Shown in pieces: positions 9,029 through 20,183 of a DNA stretch of 64,000 nucleotides. A program made the translations under genes and the position numbers. The DNA is from Gloeocapsa sp. DLM2.Bin57 (GTDB taxonomy: Bacteria; Cyanobacteriota; Cyanobacteriia; Cyanobacteriales; Gloeocapsaceae): assembly GCA_007693955.1 (NCBI GenBank), contig RECR01000112.1, positions 32,923 to 96,922 on the forward strand, written 5' to 3'. The stretch's first letter is position 1; the number at the start of each line of letters is the position of its first letter. The notes below the pieces were generated by a model. It worked only from the letters and a program-made list of their open reading frames with translations. It was not told where the DNA came from and did no database searches.

Positions 9029-10054
9029 TTATTTCTGTTTATCCCGAAAGAATTGATAAATATCAGGAAGACGTAGGGTAATAGCCGCTATTTTGAGATA
9101 AGTTTTATGGTTAATAGCAGGACTACCCGAGACTATTTCTCCTGCTTTAATATCATTATGAATACCTGCTTGTGCAGAAGCGATCGCCCCATCTCCTATG
9201 TTAGCTTGATTGGCTATACCTACTTGTCCTGCGAGAATCACTCGATTACCTATAGTTACACCTCCTGCTAAGCCTACTTGTCCTGCTAAAGCACAATTTT
9301 CACCGATAGTACAACCATGTCCTATATGCACTTGATTATCTATTTTGGTTTGTTTACCGATACGGGTTTGTCCTACCGCAGGGCGATCGATGGCGCTATT
9401 ACAACCTACTTCTACCCCCTCTTCTAAAACTGTTATGCCAGATTGCTGCATTTTATACCATCCCGTGGGAGTAGGCACAAAACCGAATCCTTCAGCACCG
9501 ATTACAGCGCCACTATGGATAACACAATCTTTACCTATTTGACTGCGTTCGTGGATAGTACAATTAGCGTGGAGGATAGTGCGATCGCCTATAGTTACCT
9601 CCGGATAAATCACCACATTAGGATAAATACAAACATCATCCCCGAGAAAAACATCTTGTTCGATAACTACGTGAGCACCTATATAAGTATTTTTCCTTAA
9701 CCTAACCGAAGGGTGAATGACTGCAGTAGGATGGACACCAGGTTGAGGGCGAAAGGGTTGATAGAATAAAGCAATAACCTGAGCAAAACTCAAGCGTGGT
9801 TCACGACTAGTTAACCAAGGAATCTGACGTTCAGAAGCGATCGCCTCTAAGGCTGGATCAGGAGGTATAATCAGAGCGGAAGCGTTAGTTTTAGCTACCC
9901 AATGAGCGTATTTTTTTCCCTCTATATAACTGATAGTCCCTGTCACTGCTTCATCTATAGCAGAGATTCCGCTTAGTTCTGGGTCAATTTCGGGATTATT
10001 AGTTAAACTATGTGCTAGATGGCTAACTTTAGGGACAATTTGGCTTAATTTCAT
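9029..10054 (-). CDS. lpxD: UDP-3-O-acylglucosamine N-acyltransferase LpxD
   Basis: Adds the N-linked hydroxyacyl chain in lipid A synthesis. 341 residues: an N-terminal uridine-binding domain (about 1-100), then a left-handed beta helix of hexapeptide repeats (about 105-310) containing [10 protein letters not shown], where the catalytic His is expected, and a C-terminal helical tail. Its first 26 bases overlap the end of serS, so translation is coupled. Other lpx genes are not in the window. Confidence 0.92.
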   Translation of the reverse strand: MKLSQIVPKVSHLAHSLTNNPEIDPELSGISAIDEAVTGTISYIEGKKYAHWVAKTNASALIIPPDPALEAIASERQIPWLTSREPRLSFAQVIALFYQPFRPQPGVHPTAVIHPSVRLRKNTYIGAHVVIEQDVFLGDDVCIYPNVVIYPEVTIGDRTILHANCTIHERSQIGKDCVIHSGAVIGAEGFGFVPTPTGWYKMQQSGITVLEEGVEVGCNSAIDRPAVGQTRIGKQTKIDNQVHIGHGCTIGENCALAGQVGLAGGVTIGNRVILAGQVGIANQANIGDGAIASAQAGIHNDIKAGEIVSGSPAINHKTYLKIAAITLRLPDIYQFFRDKQK

Positions 10055-11333
10055 CTCTTTTTAGATATGGTTGTAAGACTTCAGGAACTTTAATAGTTCC
10101 ATCGGGTTGTTGATAATTTTCTAAGATAGCAGACATAGTTCTACCTACAGCTAAACCAGATCCATTGAGAGTATGGACAAACTGAGTACCTTTTTTCCCT
10201 GCTTGTTTAAAACGAATATTTGCCCGTCTAGCTTGAAAGTCTGTACAATTAGAACAACTAGAGATTTCCCGATATTTACCCGCAGAGGGTAACCAAACTT
10301 CCAAATCATAACATTTAGCCGCACTAAAACCGATATCTCCTGTACAGAGTTCAATGATTCTATAGGGTAACTGCAAAGCTTCTAAAATAGCGCTAGCATT
10401 TTTAACCATCTTTTGGTGTTCAACTTCTGAAGTATCAGGGTGAACAATTTTCACCAATTCCACCTTATTAAACTGGTGTAGTCGAATTAATCCTCGGGTG
10501 TCTTTCCCATAACTTCCCGCTTCTCTACGAAAACAGGGAGTGTAAGCACAATGTAAAATAGGTAATTGACTCTCTTCTAAAATTTCCTCTCGATAGAGAT
10601 TGGTTAGGGGAACTTCAGCTGTAGGAGTTAACCATAAATCATCCTGGGCACATTTAAAACTTTCTTCAGCAAATTTGGGTAATTGTCCAGTTCCTGTTAA
10701 ACTTTTACTATTGACTAGTACTGGTGGCATTACTTCTACATAACCTGCAGCGATTTGCCTATCTAGCATAAAGTTAATTAAAGCACGTTCTAAAGCTGCA
10801 CCTACTCCAATCAGATTGACAAAGCGACTTTGAGATATTTTGACGGCTTTTTCAAATTCGAGAAGACCTAATTTTTCGCCTATTTCCCAATGAGGTAGGA
10901 TACTGGGGTTAGGGTTTTTATATTCATCTCCCCAAGTAGTAATTTCTATGTTATCTGCTTCACTTTTACCGATAGGGGTTGAGATACTAGGTAAATTAGG
11001 TAACTGTAATAATAAATCTTCTATTTGGCTTTTTAATTCTTTCTCTTGGGGTTCTAACTCGCTCAATTGTGCTTTAATTTGATTACCCTCGGCTTTGAGT
11101 TCTGTAATTTCGTTACTTTGAGGGGTAGCACCTTTTTGCATTTTTTGCCCAATCAACTTACCAATTTCGTTACTACGAGACTGTAAACTGGTACGAGTAG
11201 CTTCTAATTCTAGTTGTGCTTGATCTAGCTTGAGTATTGCGGCTAAATCATAGACTGATGTGTTAGCTGTCCGCAAGTTTAAGCGATTTTGTACCTCTTG
11301 AGGATTATTTCTAATTTGTTTGAGATCTAACAC
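10029..11333 (-). CDS. serS: Seryl-tRNA synthetase
   Basis: Class II synthetase charging tRNA-Ser. 434 residues: N-terminal tRNA-binding coiled coil (about 30-110, rich in Q/E/L), then the catalytic domain with LTPTAEVPL, motif 2 ([21 protein letters not shown] region) and motif 3 [14 protein letters not shown] near the C-terminus. The start [11 protein letters not shown] is standard. It is first in a minus-strand run with lpxD, cobU and the Cys-rich protein. Confidence 0.97.
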   Translation of the reverse strand: MLDLKQIRNNPQEVQNRLNLRTANTSVYDLAAILKLDQAQLELEATRTSLQSRSNEIGKLIGQKMQKGATPQSNEITELKAEGNQIKAQLSELEPQEKELKSQIEDLLLQLPNLPSISTPIGKSEADNIEITTWGDEYKNPNPSILPHWEIGEKLGLLEFEKAVKISQSRFVNLIGVGAALERALINFMLDRQIAAGYVEVMPPVLVNSKSLTGTGQLPKFAEESFKCAQDDLWLTPTAEVPLTNLYREEILEESQLPILHCAYTPCFRREAGSYGKDTRGLIRLHQFNKVELVKIVHPDTSEVEHQKMVKNASAILEALQLPYRIIELCTGDIGFSAAKCYDLEVWLPSAGKYREISSCSNCTDFQARRANIRFKQAGKKGTQFVHTLNGSGLAVGRTMSAILENYQQPDGTIKVPEVLQPYLKRDEIKPNCP

Positions 11334-11445
11334 TAATTTTTGACTCCATGATTTAGTTGAAAATTTATTTTAAGGTATTTTCGCGCTAATTTGATTAGCC
11401 TAAAAAATTGTAGAATATTCTTTATTCTAGTCAAATCTTATAACC

Positions 11446-12258
11446 ATGGTCAGAATAGAACCTATTAATAGCAATATTGACAAACAAAGACGTAAAGAGT
11501 TGCGTTGGCGTCGTAGTCTTAATTTTTGGCAAGCTACTTGGCGATTAGTGTTTTTTAGTAGCTTGACTGCTGGGGTATTTTGGGGATTGAAGTTACCCTA
11601 TTGGATGGTTGAAACTAATCAACAAATCGAAGTTAGGGGTAATCGGTTAATGGGTGAGGATGATGTGCGTTCTCTGATTGCTCTGGATTACCCTGAATAT
11701 TTGTGGCGTCTGAATATTAATAATCTTATTGAACAATTAGAATCTAGTCAACCAATTATTGATGCTGAAATTACACGTCAGGTACTTCCTGTGCGTGTTA
11801 ATGTTTATATTCAAGAGAGACAACCCGTTGCTTTAGTCTTGGCTTCGGAGTTAAATCAACAAACCCTTTCACCTAGTAAAATCTTATTGGGGTTTTTAGA
11901 TAGAGAAGGGGTGTTTATTCCTGAGCATTTTTATCGCGATGGTGATGATTTTACTCAACCTACCCTGACTGTGATTGGGTTTTCTCCTCAATATCAGTCT
12001 TATTGGGTGGATATTTTTAATTTTAGTCAAAATTCGGGAGTGAGAATCTTTGAGGTTGAGTGGACAAGTTCTACAGTGATCATGTTAAAAACTGAGTTAG
12101 GGTTATTTTATCTTGGTAATTATCCTACTCAGCTGGAATCACAGTTAGAAGTAATTAGACTCATGAAAGGAGCTAGAGAACCTTTGGATTTTAGTAAGAT
12201 AGAGTATATTGATTTGAGTAATCCCCAATTGCCCTCTGTGAAGCTAAAATCTTCTTAA
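11446..12258 (+). CDS. ftsQ: FtsQ-like cell division protein
   Basis: Single-pass membrane protein of the divisome. 270 residues: basic cytoplasmic head (QRRKELRWRR), one membrane segment around 31-52, a POTRA domain at about 58-128 beginning IEVRGNRLM, then the FtsQ beta domain. Length and order match cyanobacterial FtsQ. In many cyanobacteria ftsQ is followed by ftsZ; here the next genes are petM on the other strand and pdxA, so that link is broken. Confidence 0.88.
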   Translation: MVRIEPINSNIDKQRRKELRWRRSLNFWQATWRLVFFSSLTAGVFWGLKLPYWMVETNQQIEVRGNRLMGEDDVRSLIALDYPEYLWRLNINNLIEQLESSQPIIDAEITRQVLPVRVNVYIQERQPVALVLASELNQQTLSPSKILLGFLDREGVFIPEHFYRDGDDFTQPTLTVIGFSPQYQSYWVDIFNFSQNSGVRIFEVEWTSSTVIMLKTELGLFYLGNYPTQLESQLEVIRLMKGAREPLDFSKIEYIDLSNPQLPSVKLKSS

Positions 12259-12277
12259 AGAGGGCAAAATTGCTAAA

Positions 12278-12391
12278 TTATTCAGCTTGACTTCCTTGGA
12301 TTTTGAGTAGTAGAAAACCCCAAGCTAAACCAAAGAGAATCAAAACAGGGCATAAAATTGTACCCCATAGTAACATACTTTCTGCTGTCAT
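12278..12391 (-). CDS. petM: Cytochrome b6-f complex subunit 7 PetM
   Basis: A 37-residue protein translated from the ATG at 12389-12391 to TAA at 12278-12280. It begins [10 protein letters not shown] and has one membrane span with [17 protein letters not shown] at the C-terminus, which is the PetM signature. TTAGGAG lies 8-9 bases before the ATG as a good ribosome-binding site. PetM is a small stabilising subunit of the cytochrome b6f complex in the thylakoid membrane. The gene stands alone between ftsQ and pdxA, on the opposite strand to both. Confidence 0.93.
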   Translation of the reverse strand: MTAESMLLWGTILCPVLILFGLAWGFLLLKIQGSQAE

Positions 12392-12442
12392 TAACTTTAC
12401 TCCTAAGATATCATACTTATTTTAAAGCAGTTCAGACACAAT

Positions 12443-13471
12443 ATGCCTAAATCATTTTTACCTAATCTAGCTATTACTATGGGCGATCCTGCGGGGATAG
12501 GTCCAGAAATTATTCTACAAGCTTTGAGTAACCCTCAATTTCAGACTGAGTGCAATATTACTGTGATTGGTAGTTTAGAGGTACTGAAAAATACTTATCA
12601 ACGCTTACACAAACAATTAAACTTAGTCAATCCCGAGGATATCTTAGTCTGGGATGTCCCCTTAGAGAGTAAGATTGAACCTGGAAAGGGAACAGCAGCT
12701 ACAGGAGAAGCTAGTTTTATTTATTTAGAAAAAGCGATCGCCGCTACTCTTGAGGGGAAGTTTGCAGGGATTGTAACAGCACCCATTGCTAAATCTTTAT
12801 GGCAAAAAGCGGGGTATAATTATCCAGGACAAACAGAGGTTTTAGCGAGTAGAGCAGGTGTGAGTAAATATGGAATGTTATTTGTGGGGCGATCGCCCTA
12901 TAGTAACTGGGTGTTGAGAACTCTTCTGGCTACTACTCATATCCCTTTAGCAGAAGTTCCCCTAAGACTTAACCCCCAACTCCTGACAGAGAAACTAGAG
13001 TTATTAATTGATTGTTTAGTTCAAGATTTTGGGATTACTCACCCCGAGATTATGATTTCTGGATTAAACCCCCACAGTGGAGAGGAAGGGAAATTAGGAA
13101 CAGAGGAACAAGATTGGTTAATACCTTGGTTAGCAGAACAAACCCAAAGTTATCAGAATATTAAATTAAGCGGTCCAATACCACCTGATACTCTGTGGGT
13201 GAAACCTGGTCAAGCTTGGTATCAAAATACCGAAACCATTAAGACTGCTGACGCTTATCTAGCACTATACCACGACCAAGGTTTAATTCCTGTCAAGTTA
13301 ATGGCTTTTGCCCAAGCGGTTAATACTACTATTGGGTTGCCTTTTGTAAGAACTTCCCCTGATCATGGTACAGCTTTTGATATTGCAGGTTGTGGTCAAG
13401 CCGATGCTACTAGTTTTCAAGAAGCGATTAAATGGGGGATTAGCCTAGTTAACTCCCGCTTTTTGCTCTAA
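12443..13471 (+). CDS. pdxA: 4-hydroxythreonine-4-phosphate dehydrogenase
   Basis: NAD-dependent step of the DXP-dependent pyridoxal phosphate pathway. 342 residues beginning with [14 protein letters not shown], then [13 protein letters not shown] around 113 and [11 protein letters not shown] around 275, which carries a metal-binding His, and [16 protein letters not shown] near 300. The pathway uses deoxyxylulose phosphate from Dxs, encoded at 16620-18527. Its 3' end overlaps the convergent gene by 27 bases. Confidence 0.95.
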   Translation: MPKSFLPNLAITMGDPAGIGPEIILQALSNPQFQTECNITVIGSLEVLKNTYQRLHKQLNLVNPEDILVWDVPLESKIEPGKGTAATGEASFIYLEKAIAATLEGKFAGIVTAPIAKSLWQKAGYNYPGQTEVLASRAGVSKYGMLFVGRSPYSNWVLRTLLATTHIPLAEVPLRLNPQLLTEKLELLIDCLVQDFGITHPEIMISGLNPHSGEEGKLGTEEQDWLIPWLAEQTQSYQNIKLSGPIPPDTLWVKPGQAWYQNTETIKTADAYLALYHDQGLIPVKLMAFAQAVNTTIGLPFVRTSPDHGTAFDIAGCGQADATSFQEAIKWGISLVNSRFLL

Positions 13472-15163
13472 ATAATCAATAATATCCAAAAGAGCTTGAT
13501 ATTTAGGTGCTTCGCTAATAGCTTGGTCTTGATATTCTAATACACCCCAACTACCAAAGTGAGTAGGAGTACCTACATTAGAGAAATTAGCAAAAACTCC
13601 TCCTCCTACTGTATCAAACCAGTTTTTGAGATACTCCCGATATAAATCACCCATACGTGGATGTCTATTAGCTTCAATCATGGTTTGTGTTAATTGAGTT
13701 TGTCTTTGCATAGGACGTGGCACTAAATGTTGTCCACCTTCATAGGCGATTAAAGCAACATTGTACTTATCGGCTATTTGTTTTTGTTGCAAGGCGAATT
13801 CTAAAACCCTAGTTTCTATATGTTCTTGAGCTAAGTCTAGCAACTCATCAACAGTAATGTTTTCGTCAACTTTTTCCGCTCGATCTGCTCTAAAAGCAAA
13901 ATAAGGAGCAACCGCTAATGCTGCAGGTTTATATCCTTGAGGATTAAGCTTAGGATTACTGAAGCGTTCTAATAGTTGCTCTGATAGATAAGGGCCAACC
14001 GCTTGAGAAGCAGCAACTATAATAATGCGATCTTCAAAGTTCTCTTGAAAAACTTCATCGAATATTTCAGCTATTCTTGCTAACCTTTGCACATGAAAAT
14101 TAACACTGGATAAAAAATCATCACATCCTGCTATTCCCCAATCATTATTACCTTGATTTGCTACAAAAGTATCAGGATTATCACAGCCCACTTGGTACAA
14201 CCATTGAGTTTGTCGAAACTGACCATTCCAAACTTCATTAGAATACTCTACATAAATTTTCTTATCTGGATTTAATTCTTGTTTTAATAATGTAGCCAAT
14301 TCTCTGATATAGTTATCGTCGGCTTGATGTGGCATATTGATCCAAATATCAGCTTGTGTTCTATTAGCAAGTTGAGGAATATATTCAGGAGCCATACCAT
14401 AGCCATTTCTGGCTTGGGTGTAAGTATCAGTCCTTGTGCGGTCTTCCCAGGTTATTACTTGATTATTATTGGTATTCATTAAATTCATAAAACGTAGTAC
14501 TGCAAAAGGTTGTAATCGCTCTAGGAAAAGTGGATGAAAGATTTGTTCTGCGTAATTATCCTCAAATCCTGGCATAATCAAACGCATATTACGGATATGA
14601 TTACCTTTAACAGATTTAACAATAGCGATATTAATTCTATCCCCATCGGTTCGAGTGATTCTATAACGTCCTGGTCCTTCTTGTCGATAACTCAGGTTTC
14701 TGCCAAATATTTCTATTTCTCCCTCTCCGTCAAATAATAAGATATAATCTCCTGATGGATAGCTTGGATTACCTGTTAAGGTAATAACTCTTTGAGGAGT
14801 ACCATCAGGTGCAATAAAGGGAAGTTCTAAAGGATAACCGTTTTCATCCAGGGGAATCTGATCAATCATTTGTGTATTCCCAGGACCTCCTGGAGTCACA
14901 TTTTGAGTAATCCATTCTGAACCTTGTTTCATTAAGTCAACAAACACCCATTGAGTAGAATAATAAGCTAGTCCACCTATATCATTGCCTAAAGCTGGTT
15001 TAGCTGCTATACTAGCCTGATTGCTTGGATTTTGAGCCATTGTTTTAGATTCGACCAATCCCGCTGAATTGTTTTGAGGTTGAGTCACACTGTTTAACAA
15101 AATAATAGACAAAAGTGTAATCAAGAATAAAGCGATTATTATATAGTTTTTTTTCGCAAGCAT
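13445..15163 (-). CDS. Membrane-anchored glycosidase-like protein
   Basis: 572 residues with an N-terminal signal-anchor (about 7-26) followed by an exported domain. No family was firmly recognised. The order suggests an N-terminal beta-rich domain (about 60-200) and a TIM-barrel-like domain. VEYSNEVWN puts an Asn-Glu pair at N309-E310, and LIAYEGG puts a second Glu at E475 near the end of a predicted strand. This is the acid/base and nucleophile layout of clan GH-A glycosidases. The neighbouring gene (15283) is a glycosyltransferase, so a role in extracellular polysaccharide is a reasonable inference. It could also be a non-catalytic binding protein. Confidence 0.7.
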   Translation of the reverse strand: MLAKKNYIIIALFLITLLSIILLNSVTQPQNNSAGLVESKTMAQNPSNQASIAAKPALGNDIGGLAYYSTQWVFVDLMKQGSEWITQNVTPGGPGNTQMIDQIPLDENGYPLELPFIAPDGTPQRVITLTGNPSYPSGDYILLFDGEGEIEIFGRNLSYRQEGPGRYRITRTDGDRINIAIVKSVKGNHIRNMRLIMPGFEDNYAEQIFHPLFLERLQPFAVLRFMNLMNTNNNQVITWEDRTRTDTYTQARNGYGMAPEYIPQLANRTQADIWINMPHQADDNYIRELATLLKQELNPDKKIYVEYSNEVWNGQFRQTQWLYQVGCDNPDTFVANQGNNDWGIAGCDDFLSSVNFHVQRLARIAEIFDEVFQENFEDRIIIVAASQAVGPYLSEQLLERFSNPKLNPQGYKPAALAVAPYFAFRADRAEKVDENITVDELLDLAQEHIETRVLEFALQQKQIADKYNVALIAYEGGQHLVPRPMQRQTQLTQTMIEANRHPRMGDLYREYLKNWFDTVGGGVFANFSNVGTPTHFGSWGVLEYQDQAISEAPKYQALLDIIDYLEQKAGVN

Positions 15164-15282
15164 TATTTTGAATATTTACAAAACTTTATTGACATAAACA
15201 TAATAACAGGTTATTTCATAAATTGACTTGTTCATAATATGGTATATACTGGAGTCAGTTTTATTAGTCTGTAATAGTAGTT

Positions 15283-16575
15283 ATGTTTAGGCAAAAAATA
15301 AAAACTTTATTGGTCTGTGAACAGTGTAACCCAACTTTTTCTTCAGTTCCATTAGAAGGTTATCAGGTATTTGAGCATCTAAGCAAGCTTGTCGATCTAA
15401 CTCTTGTGACTCATGAACGAAATAAAGATGCACTAGAAAAAATTCGTAACAATAGAGATATAGTTTACATAGAAGAATCTAAAACTATTAAGCAGTATTA
15501 TAAATTAGCAGCCAAACTCAGTACTTTTAAAAATAGGACTATTTGGCCAATACATCACACTCTTACATATCCTGTTTACGAAGAATTTAATAATATTGTT
15601 TATAATCAATTTAAACAACCTATTCTTCAAGGGGAATATAATTTAGTTCATTTCTTTACTCCTATGATGCCACGTTATCCTTTAAAGCTGATTAGGGTAT
15701 GTCAGAATACTCCTGTCGTTATTGGTCCTGTTAATGGAGGTGTACCTTATCCAAAAGGATTACAAGAAGTGGCTAAGCAAGAATTTAGTGATTTCAATTT
15801 TTTGCGTTCAGTAGGAAGATTTATTATTCCTGGATATAGAGAAACTTACGAAAAAGCTAATTATATATTTGCTGGTTCTACTTATACTTTAAACTTAGTT
15901 AAAGAATTATTTAACATTGAAGATGAACGTTTAGAATTGCTATATGAAAATGGATTAACTGAATCGTTTTTTAAATATCCAGAGTCAAAAGAAGAAGCCA
16001 AGGATCAAGAAGGTGAAAAACGAACTATCAAGCTATTATTTGTGGGGAGGCTAGTTCCTTATAAAGGTGCTGACATGGTCATAGAAGCTATTGGTAATTT
16101 AAAGCAATTAGTGCAAGAAAAAATCTTGTTAACTATTGTTGGAGACGGATCAGAACGACAGAAACTAGAAGAACAAATTAGACAGTTAAACTTAGAATCA
16201 AAGGTCTTATTTAGTGGTTGGGTTCCTCAAGAGCAAACAGTAGATTATTATCGAAATGCTGATATTTTTTGTTTCCCTTCGGTTCGGGAATTTGGCGGGG
16301 CAGTTGTTTTAGAAGCATTCGCTAATGGTCTGCCTGCAATTGTAGTTAACAATGGGGGGATTGGTGAATATGTCACTGAAGAAACAGGGTTTAAGATTGA
16401 GCCGAACTCTAGAGAATTTATTGTAACAAAACTTAAAGAAAATATTGAGACATTAGTAGAAAATCCTTCCTTAAGAGAAGCAATGTCTGTTAATGCTGTT
16501 AAGCGTGCCCAAGAGTTTACTTGGACTGCAAAAGCTCAGAGAATGGTAGAAGTTTATGAGCAGTTACTGAAGTAA
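15283..16575 (+). CDS. Glycosyltransferase family 4 (GT-B)
   Basis: 430 residues. The C-terminal half has the GT4 donor-binding signs: KLLFVGRLVPYKGADMVIEA around 246, GDGSERQKLE around 287, and EFGGAVVLEAFANG around 338, with the EX7E glutamates. The N-terminal half is the acceptor domain and is divergent. No membrane span is clear. The sugar and acceptor are unknown. It is divergent from the glycosidase-like gene across 119 bases, which suggests shared or adjacent promoters. Confidence 0.88.
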   Translation: MFRQKIKTLLVCEQCNPTFSSVPLEGYQVFEHLSKLVDLTLVTHERNKDALEKIRNNRDIVYIEESKTIKQYYKLAAKLSTFKNRTIWPIHHTLTYPVYEEFNNIVYNQFKQPILQGEYNLVHFFTPMMPRYPLKLIRVCQNTPVVIGPVNGGVPYPKGLQEVAKQEFSDFNFLRSVGRFIIPGYRETYEKANYIFAGSTYTLNLVKELFNIEDERLELLYENGLTESFFKYPESKEEAKDQEGEKRTIKLLFVGRLVPYKGADMVIEAIGNLKQLVQEKILLTIVGDGSERQKLEEQIRQLNLESKVLFSGWVPQEQTVDYYRNADIFCFPSVREFGGAVVLEAFANGLPAIVVNNGGIGEYVTEETGFKIEPNSREFIVTKLKENIETLVENPSLREAMSVNAVKRAQEFTWTAKAQRMVEVYEQLLK

Positions 16576-16586
16576 GTTAAAGATTA

Positions 16587-16608
16587 GCTTCAGAATTAAT
16601 TCTGAAGC
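16587..16608. terminator. Bidirectional hairpin between GT4 gene and dxs
   Basis: A perfect 22-base palindrome (GCTTCAGAATT and its complement) lies between two convergent genes that stop at 16575 and 16620. TTTT follows on the plus side. It probably ends transcription in both directions. Confidence 0.7.
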
Positions 16609-16619
16609 CATTTTGATAA

Positions 16620-18527
16620 CTAACTAACAGTAGATAATTGCTCTTTAAAGAAAACCTCTCTAATTTCTTGAGCAATTTGAGGACTAGTTAAACCTAAATC
16701 AGCTTTAGATTGATTAGGCTCGGCGTGTTCTACTAATTTATCAGGGATACCAAAGCGTTTAAGTGGAACAAGAATATTATTATCCATTAACGCTTCGGCT
16801 ACTGCTGAACCGAATCCACCCATTAAACAACCCTCTTCTAGGGTAACCACTTTACCGATACGTTGAGCTAAAGGTAAAATTAACTCAGTATCTAAGGGTT
16901 TGACAAAACGAGCATTAATCACAGTAGCTTCTATACCGTGTTCGCTGAGAACTTCGGCGGTTTGCATAGCCGTATAAACCATTGAACCGTAACCTAGCAA
17001 TAAGACATCTTCCCCATTGCGCAGAATTTCGGCTTTACCTATGGGTAATCCTTCCCATCCTTCTTCCATGAGTGGAACACCGAAACCACTACCACGAGGA
17101 TAACGCATGGCGATCGGTCCTGTGGTGTAATTAATTCCTGTGACGATCATTTCTTGTAATTCTGCTTCGTCTTTCGGAGCCATGATCACCATGTTAGGAA
17201 TACAACGTAAATAGGCTATATCGTACATTCCCTGGTGAGTAGGACCATCAGCCCCAACGATTCCCGCGCGATCTAAACAGAAGAAGACGGGTAAATTTTG
17301 AATACAAACGTCGTGAATAATCTGGTCGTAAGCACGTTGTAGGAAAGTAGAATAAATAGCTACAACGGGGCGCATTCCTTCACAAGCTAAACCTGCGGCT
17401 AGGGTGACGGCGTGTTGTTCAGCTATACCCACGTCTATATACTGTTTCGGTAATTTAGCGTGTAATTTATCTAAACCTGTACCAGTAGCCATAGCTGCGG
17501 TGATCGCCATAATTTTGGGATTATCTTCAGCTAGTTTGGTGAGTGTATGACCAAATACTTTGGAATAACCTGGGGGTTTGGGTTTATTGGAGGGTATAGG
17601 TTTACCGGTAGAGAGATTAAAGGGGTTTTGTGCGTGATAACCGACTTGATCTTGTTCGGCGAGTTCGTAACCTTTCCCTTTAACTGTAGCTACGTGAACA
17701 AGTACAGGACCTTTGATGCGGTGTCCTTGTTTAAAGGTATTGATTAATTCTTCGAGGTTATGTCCATCGATTGGTCCAAAGTAGGTAAAACCTAGTTCTT
17801 CAATAACTGCACCAACTTTAGAAACCGCTAAACGCTTCATCCCTTCTTTGACTCTCTCCATTTCTGGTGTCAAAGATTCTCCTAAAAAGGGGAGGTGTTT
17901 AAATTGTTCTTCTAAATTATCCGAGAGAAATTGTATAGGATCGCTTAAACGAACTTTATTAAGATAACGAGAGATAGCCCCAACATTGGGAGAAATAGAC
18001 ATTTCATTGTCGTTAAGTACAACCATCAGGTTAGTATGGGGTAGGTGTCCTGCGTGGTTGATTGCTTCTAAAGCCATTCCACCTGTTAAAGCACCATCTC
18101 CGATGACTGAAACAACTTTGTAATCTTCTCCTTGGGCGTCTCTAGCTAAAGCCATACCGAGACCTGCTGAGATACTGGTAGAAGCGTGTCCGGCGCCAAA
18201 ATGGTCAAATTTGCTCTCACAGCGTTTGAGATAACCGGCTATTCCTTCTTTTTGACGTAGGGTATGGAATTCGTGGTATCTTCCTGTGAGCATTTTGTGG
18301 GGATAGGCTTGATGTCCTACATCCCAGATTACTTTGTCTCTGTCTAGGTCTAGGGTTTGGTAAAGTGCTATGGTTAATTCTACTACTCCTAATCCTGGTC
18401 CTAGATGTCCACCGCTAGTGGCTACGGTTTGTAAATGTTTTTCGCGAATTTGCCGTGCTATGGTTTCGAGTTGACGAACCGACAAGCCATGTAACTGGTT
18501 CGGGTGAGTAATTTCACTTAGGTGCAT
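16620..18527 (-). CDS. dxs: 1-deoxy-D-xylulose-5-phosphate synthase
   Basis: Thiamine-diphosphate enzyme joining pyruvate and glyceraldehyde 3-phosphate at the entry of the MEP isoprenoid pathway. 635 residues: the TPP motif [18 protein letters not shown] starts near 143, [15 protein letters not shown] is near 419, and a transketolase C-terminal domain ends the protein. Length is normal. Its product feeds the prenyl synthase (20180-21151), squalene-hopene cyclase (49828-51744) and also PdxA. Confidence 0.97.
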   Translation of the reverse strand: MHLSEITHPNQLHGLSVRQLETIARQIREKHLQTVATSGGHLGPGLGVVELTIALYQTLDLDRDKVIWDVGHQAYPHKMLTGRYHEFHTLRQKEGIAGYLKRCESKFDHFGAGHASTSISAGLGMALARDAQGEDYKVVSVIGDGALTGGMALEAINHAGHLPHTNLMVVLNDNEMSISPNVGAISRYLNKVRLSDPIQFLSDNLEEQFKHLPFLGESLTPEMERVKEGMKRLAVSKVGAVIEELGFTYFGPIDGHNLEELINTFKQGHRIKGPVLVHVATVKGKGYELAEQDQVGYHAQNPFNLSTGKPIPSNKPKPPGYSKVFGHTLTKLAEDNPKIMAITAAMATGTGLDKLHAKLPKQYIDVGIAEQHAVTLAAGLACEGMRPVVAIYSTFLQRAYDQIIHDVCIQNLPVFFCLDRAGIVGADGPTHQGMYDIAYLRCIPNMVIMAPKDEAELQEMIVTGINYTTGPIAMRYPRGSGFGVPLMEEGWEGLPIGKAEILRNGEDVLLLGYGSMVYTAMQTAEVLSEHGIEATVINARFVKPLDTELILPLAQRIGKVVTLEEGCLMGGFGSAVAEALMDNNILVPLKRFGIPDKLVEHAEPNQSKADLGLTSPQIAQEIREVFFKEQLSTVS

Positions 18528-18614
18528 ATCGGCCTATTGAATTTAGATCTACTATTTAACACTTTAACTTTTTTTTAAGATTAGGATGGTTAATAATAAT
18601 AACAAAATAGTTGT

Positions 18615-19232
18615 TTACAGTTTTTCTTTGACGGTGATACCATTTCTTTTCAGGACATAAGCGGGTATTCCCACTACAACACAGTCATCGGGAACGTCTT
18701 TGACTACTACTGCGTTAGCTCCTACGGTTACGTTGTTACCTATTTGTATGTTACCTAGTACTTTCGCTCCTGCGGTTATTCTCACGTTATCACCTATTTT
18801 AGGTCTTCCTGTTTTGTCTTTATAACCAATGGTTACTTGTTGATTAATCCAGCAGTTGGCCCCTAACTCCGCCATAATAATTGTACTAAACCCGTGTTGG
18901 ATGAATAACCCTGGTCCAATTTCACAGGATAAGTCAAGAAATAAGTAGGGACAAGGTGGGTAGAATATTTTTAGGCAAAACATGGCTAGTTTACCTGCTA
19001 TATTACCCTTGAAGAGACGATAGTAATAGAGATTACGGAATTCTTGGGCTTCTTGGAGTAATGCTAAGAGTTGTTTAAGGGGCGATCGCTTTGACCAAGA
19101 TAAACAATCCTCCCATCTGTCAATGTCTTGGCGAATTATTGCTTGTTGATCAGTAAGTAAAAAGGCTATTAATAGGGGGGATACCGAGATTATTTTTAAG
19201 TTAAAACAAATTTGTCTGAGAATTTTTGGCAT
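18615..19232 (-). CDS. Serine-acetyltransferase-like hexapeptide acyltransferase
   Basis: 205 residues ending in a left-handed beta helix: CEIGPGLFIQHGFSTII around 105, INQQVTIGYKD around 128, then repeated hexapeptides up to VVGIPAYVLKR. The N-terminal IRQDIDRW resembles the end of the serine acetyltransferase helical domain, but the usual long N-terminal domain is shortened. It could acetylate serine (CysE role) or a sugar. Its ATG (19230-19232) directly abuts the ATG of the divergent GT2 gene. Confidence 0.8.
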   Translation of the reverse strand: MPKILRQICFNLKIISVSPLLIAFLLTDQQAIIRQDIDRWEDCLSWSKRSPLKQLLALLQEAQEFRNLYYYRLFKGNIAGKLAMFCLKIFYPPCPYLFLDLSCEIGPGLFIQHGFSTIIMAELGANCWINQQVTIGYKDKTGRPKIGDNVRITAGAKVLGNIQIGNNVTVGANAVVVKDVPDDCVVVGIPAYVLKRNGITVKEKL

Positions 19233-20183
19233 ATGACGTTAGAATTCGTTCCTACTGTTTCTGTAATTATTCCTATTTATAACGGGGAAGCAGATTTACC
19301 AGGATTGTTAGAGGCTATTTATCAGCAACGTTATCCTGTGACTGCAGTAGAATATCTCTTGGTTGACAATAATAGTAGCGATCGCACTGCTGAAATATTA
19401 ACTCAAGCTGTACAATACGCAACCGAAAAAGGTTTAAATCTACAATATCTTAGTGAAATGGAGATTCAAAGCGCTTACGCTGCTCGTAATCGCGCGATTC
19501 GGGATGCTGTTGGTGAGATTCTCGTCTTTACCGACGCTGATTGTCGTCCTGATGCTGATTGGTTAACCGAAATAGTACAACCTTTTGTTCAAGATAATAT
19601 CGCTCTAGTTGTGGGGGAAATTCAAGCTTTACCAGGAAATACTTGGTTAGAGCAATACGCTGAACGTGTTAACATGATGTCACAAAAGTGGTTAGTAGAG
19701 CATCCTTTTTCTCCCTATGGTCAAACTGCTAATTTAGCGATCAGACAAAAAGCGATCGCCGAGGTGGGTTTATTTCGTCCTTATTTAACATCAGGGGGTG
19801 ATGCTGATTTATGTTGGCGTATTCAGAGTCAAACCCAATGGCAATTAGCATATGTTCCCCATGCCCTAGTTTACCATCGTCATCGTAGTAATCTGGGGGA
19901 TTTTTACCAACAATGGCGACGTTATGGCAATTCTAATCGTTATCTACATGAGTTACACGGAGTGGAATTAGGACCAGAATTAACCTTCAGTGCAACGGTT
20001 TACCGTTTAAGTCGTTGGTTACTTAAAGAATTACCCTTAGATACTCTGAAAATCGTCACAGGAGAAGGTCAACCCATTGATTTACTCAAAACACCAATTG
20101 GTTTAATCGGGTTTCAAGCTAGATCTATAGGTCAGAAACAGGCTAAATTACCTGAATTAGCTAGACGAATTGATTATATCTAG
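19233..20183 (+). CDS. Glycosyltransferase family 2
   Basis: GT-A fold enzyme: VSVIIPIYNGEADLPGLL at the N-terminus, VDNNSSDRTAEI near 45, and the metal-binding FTDADCRPDADW near 98, followed by a GGDADLCWRI motif near 195. I place the start at ATG 19233. An in-frame TTG at 19212 would add seven residues but would run into the divergent gene. No ATG, GTG or TTG exists between 19233 and the catalytic domain, so the start cannot be much later. Substrate unknown. Confidence 0.88.
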   Translation: MTLEFVPTVSVIIPIYNGEADLPGLLEAIYQQRYPVTAVEYLLVDNNSSDRTAEILTQAVQYATEKGLNLQYLSEMEIQSAYAARNRAIRDAVGEILVFTDADCRPDADWLTEIVQPFVQDNIALVVGEIQALPGNTWLEQYAERVNMMSQKWLVEHPFSPYGQTANLAIRQKAIAEVGLFRPYLTSGGDADLCWRIQSQTQWQLAYVPHALVYHRHRSNLGDFYQQWRRYGNSNRYLHELHGVELGPELTFSATVYRLSRWLLKELPLDTLKIVTGEGQPIDLLKTPIGLIGFQARSIGQKQAKLPELARRIDYI

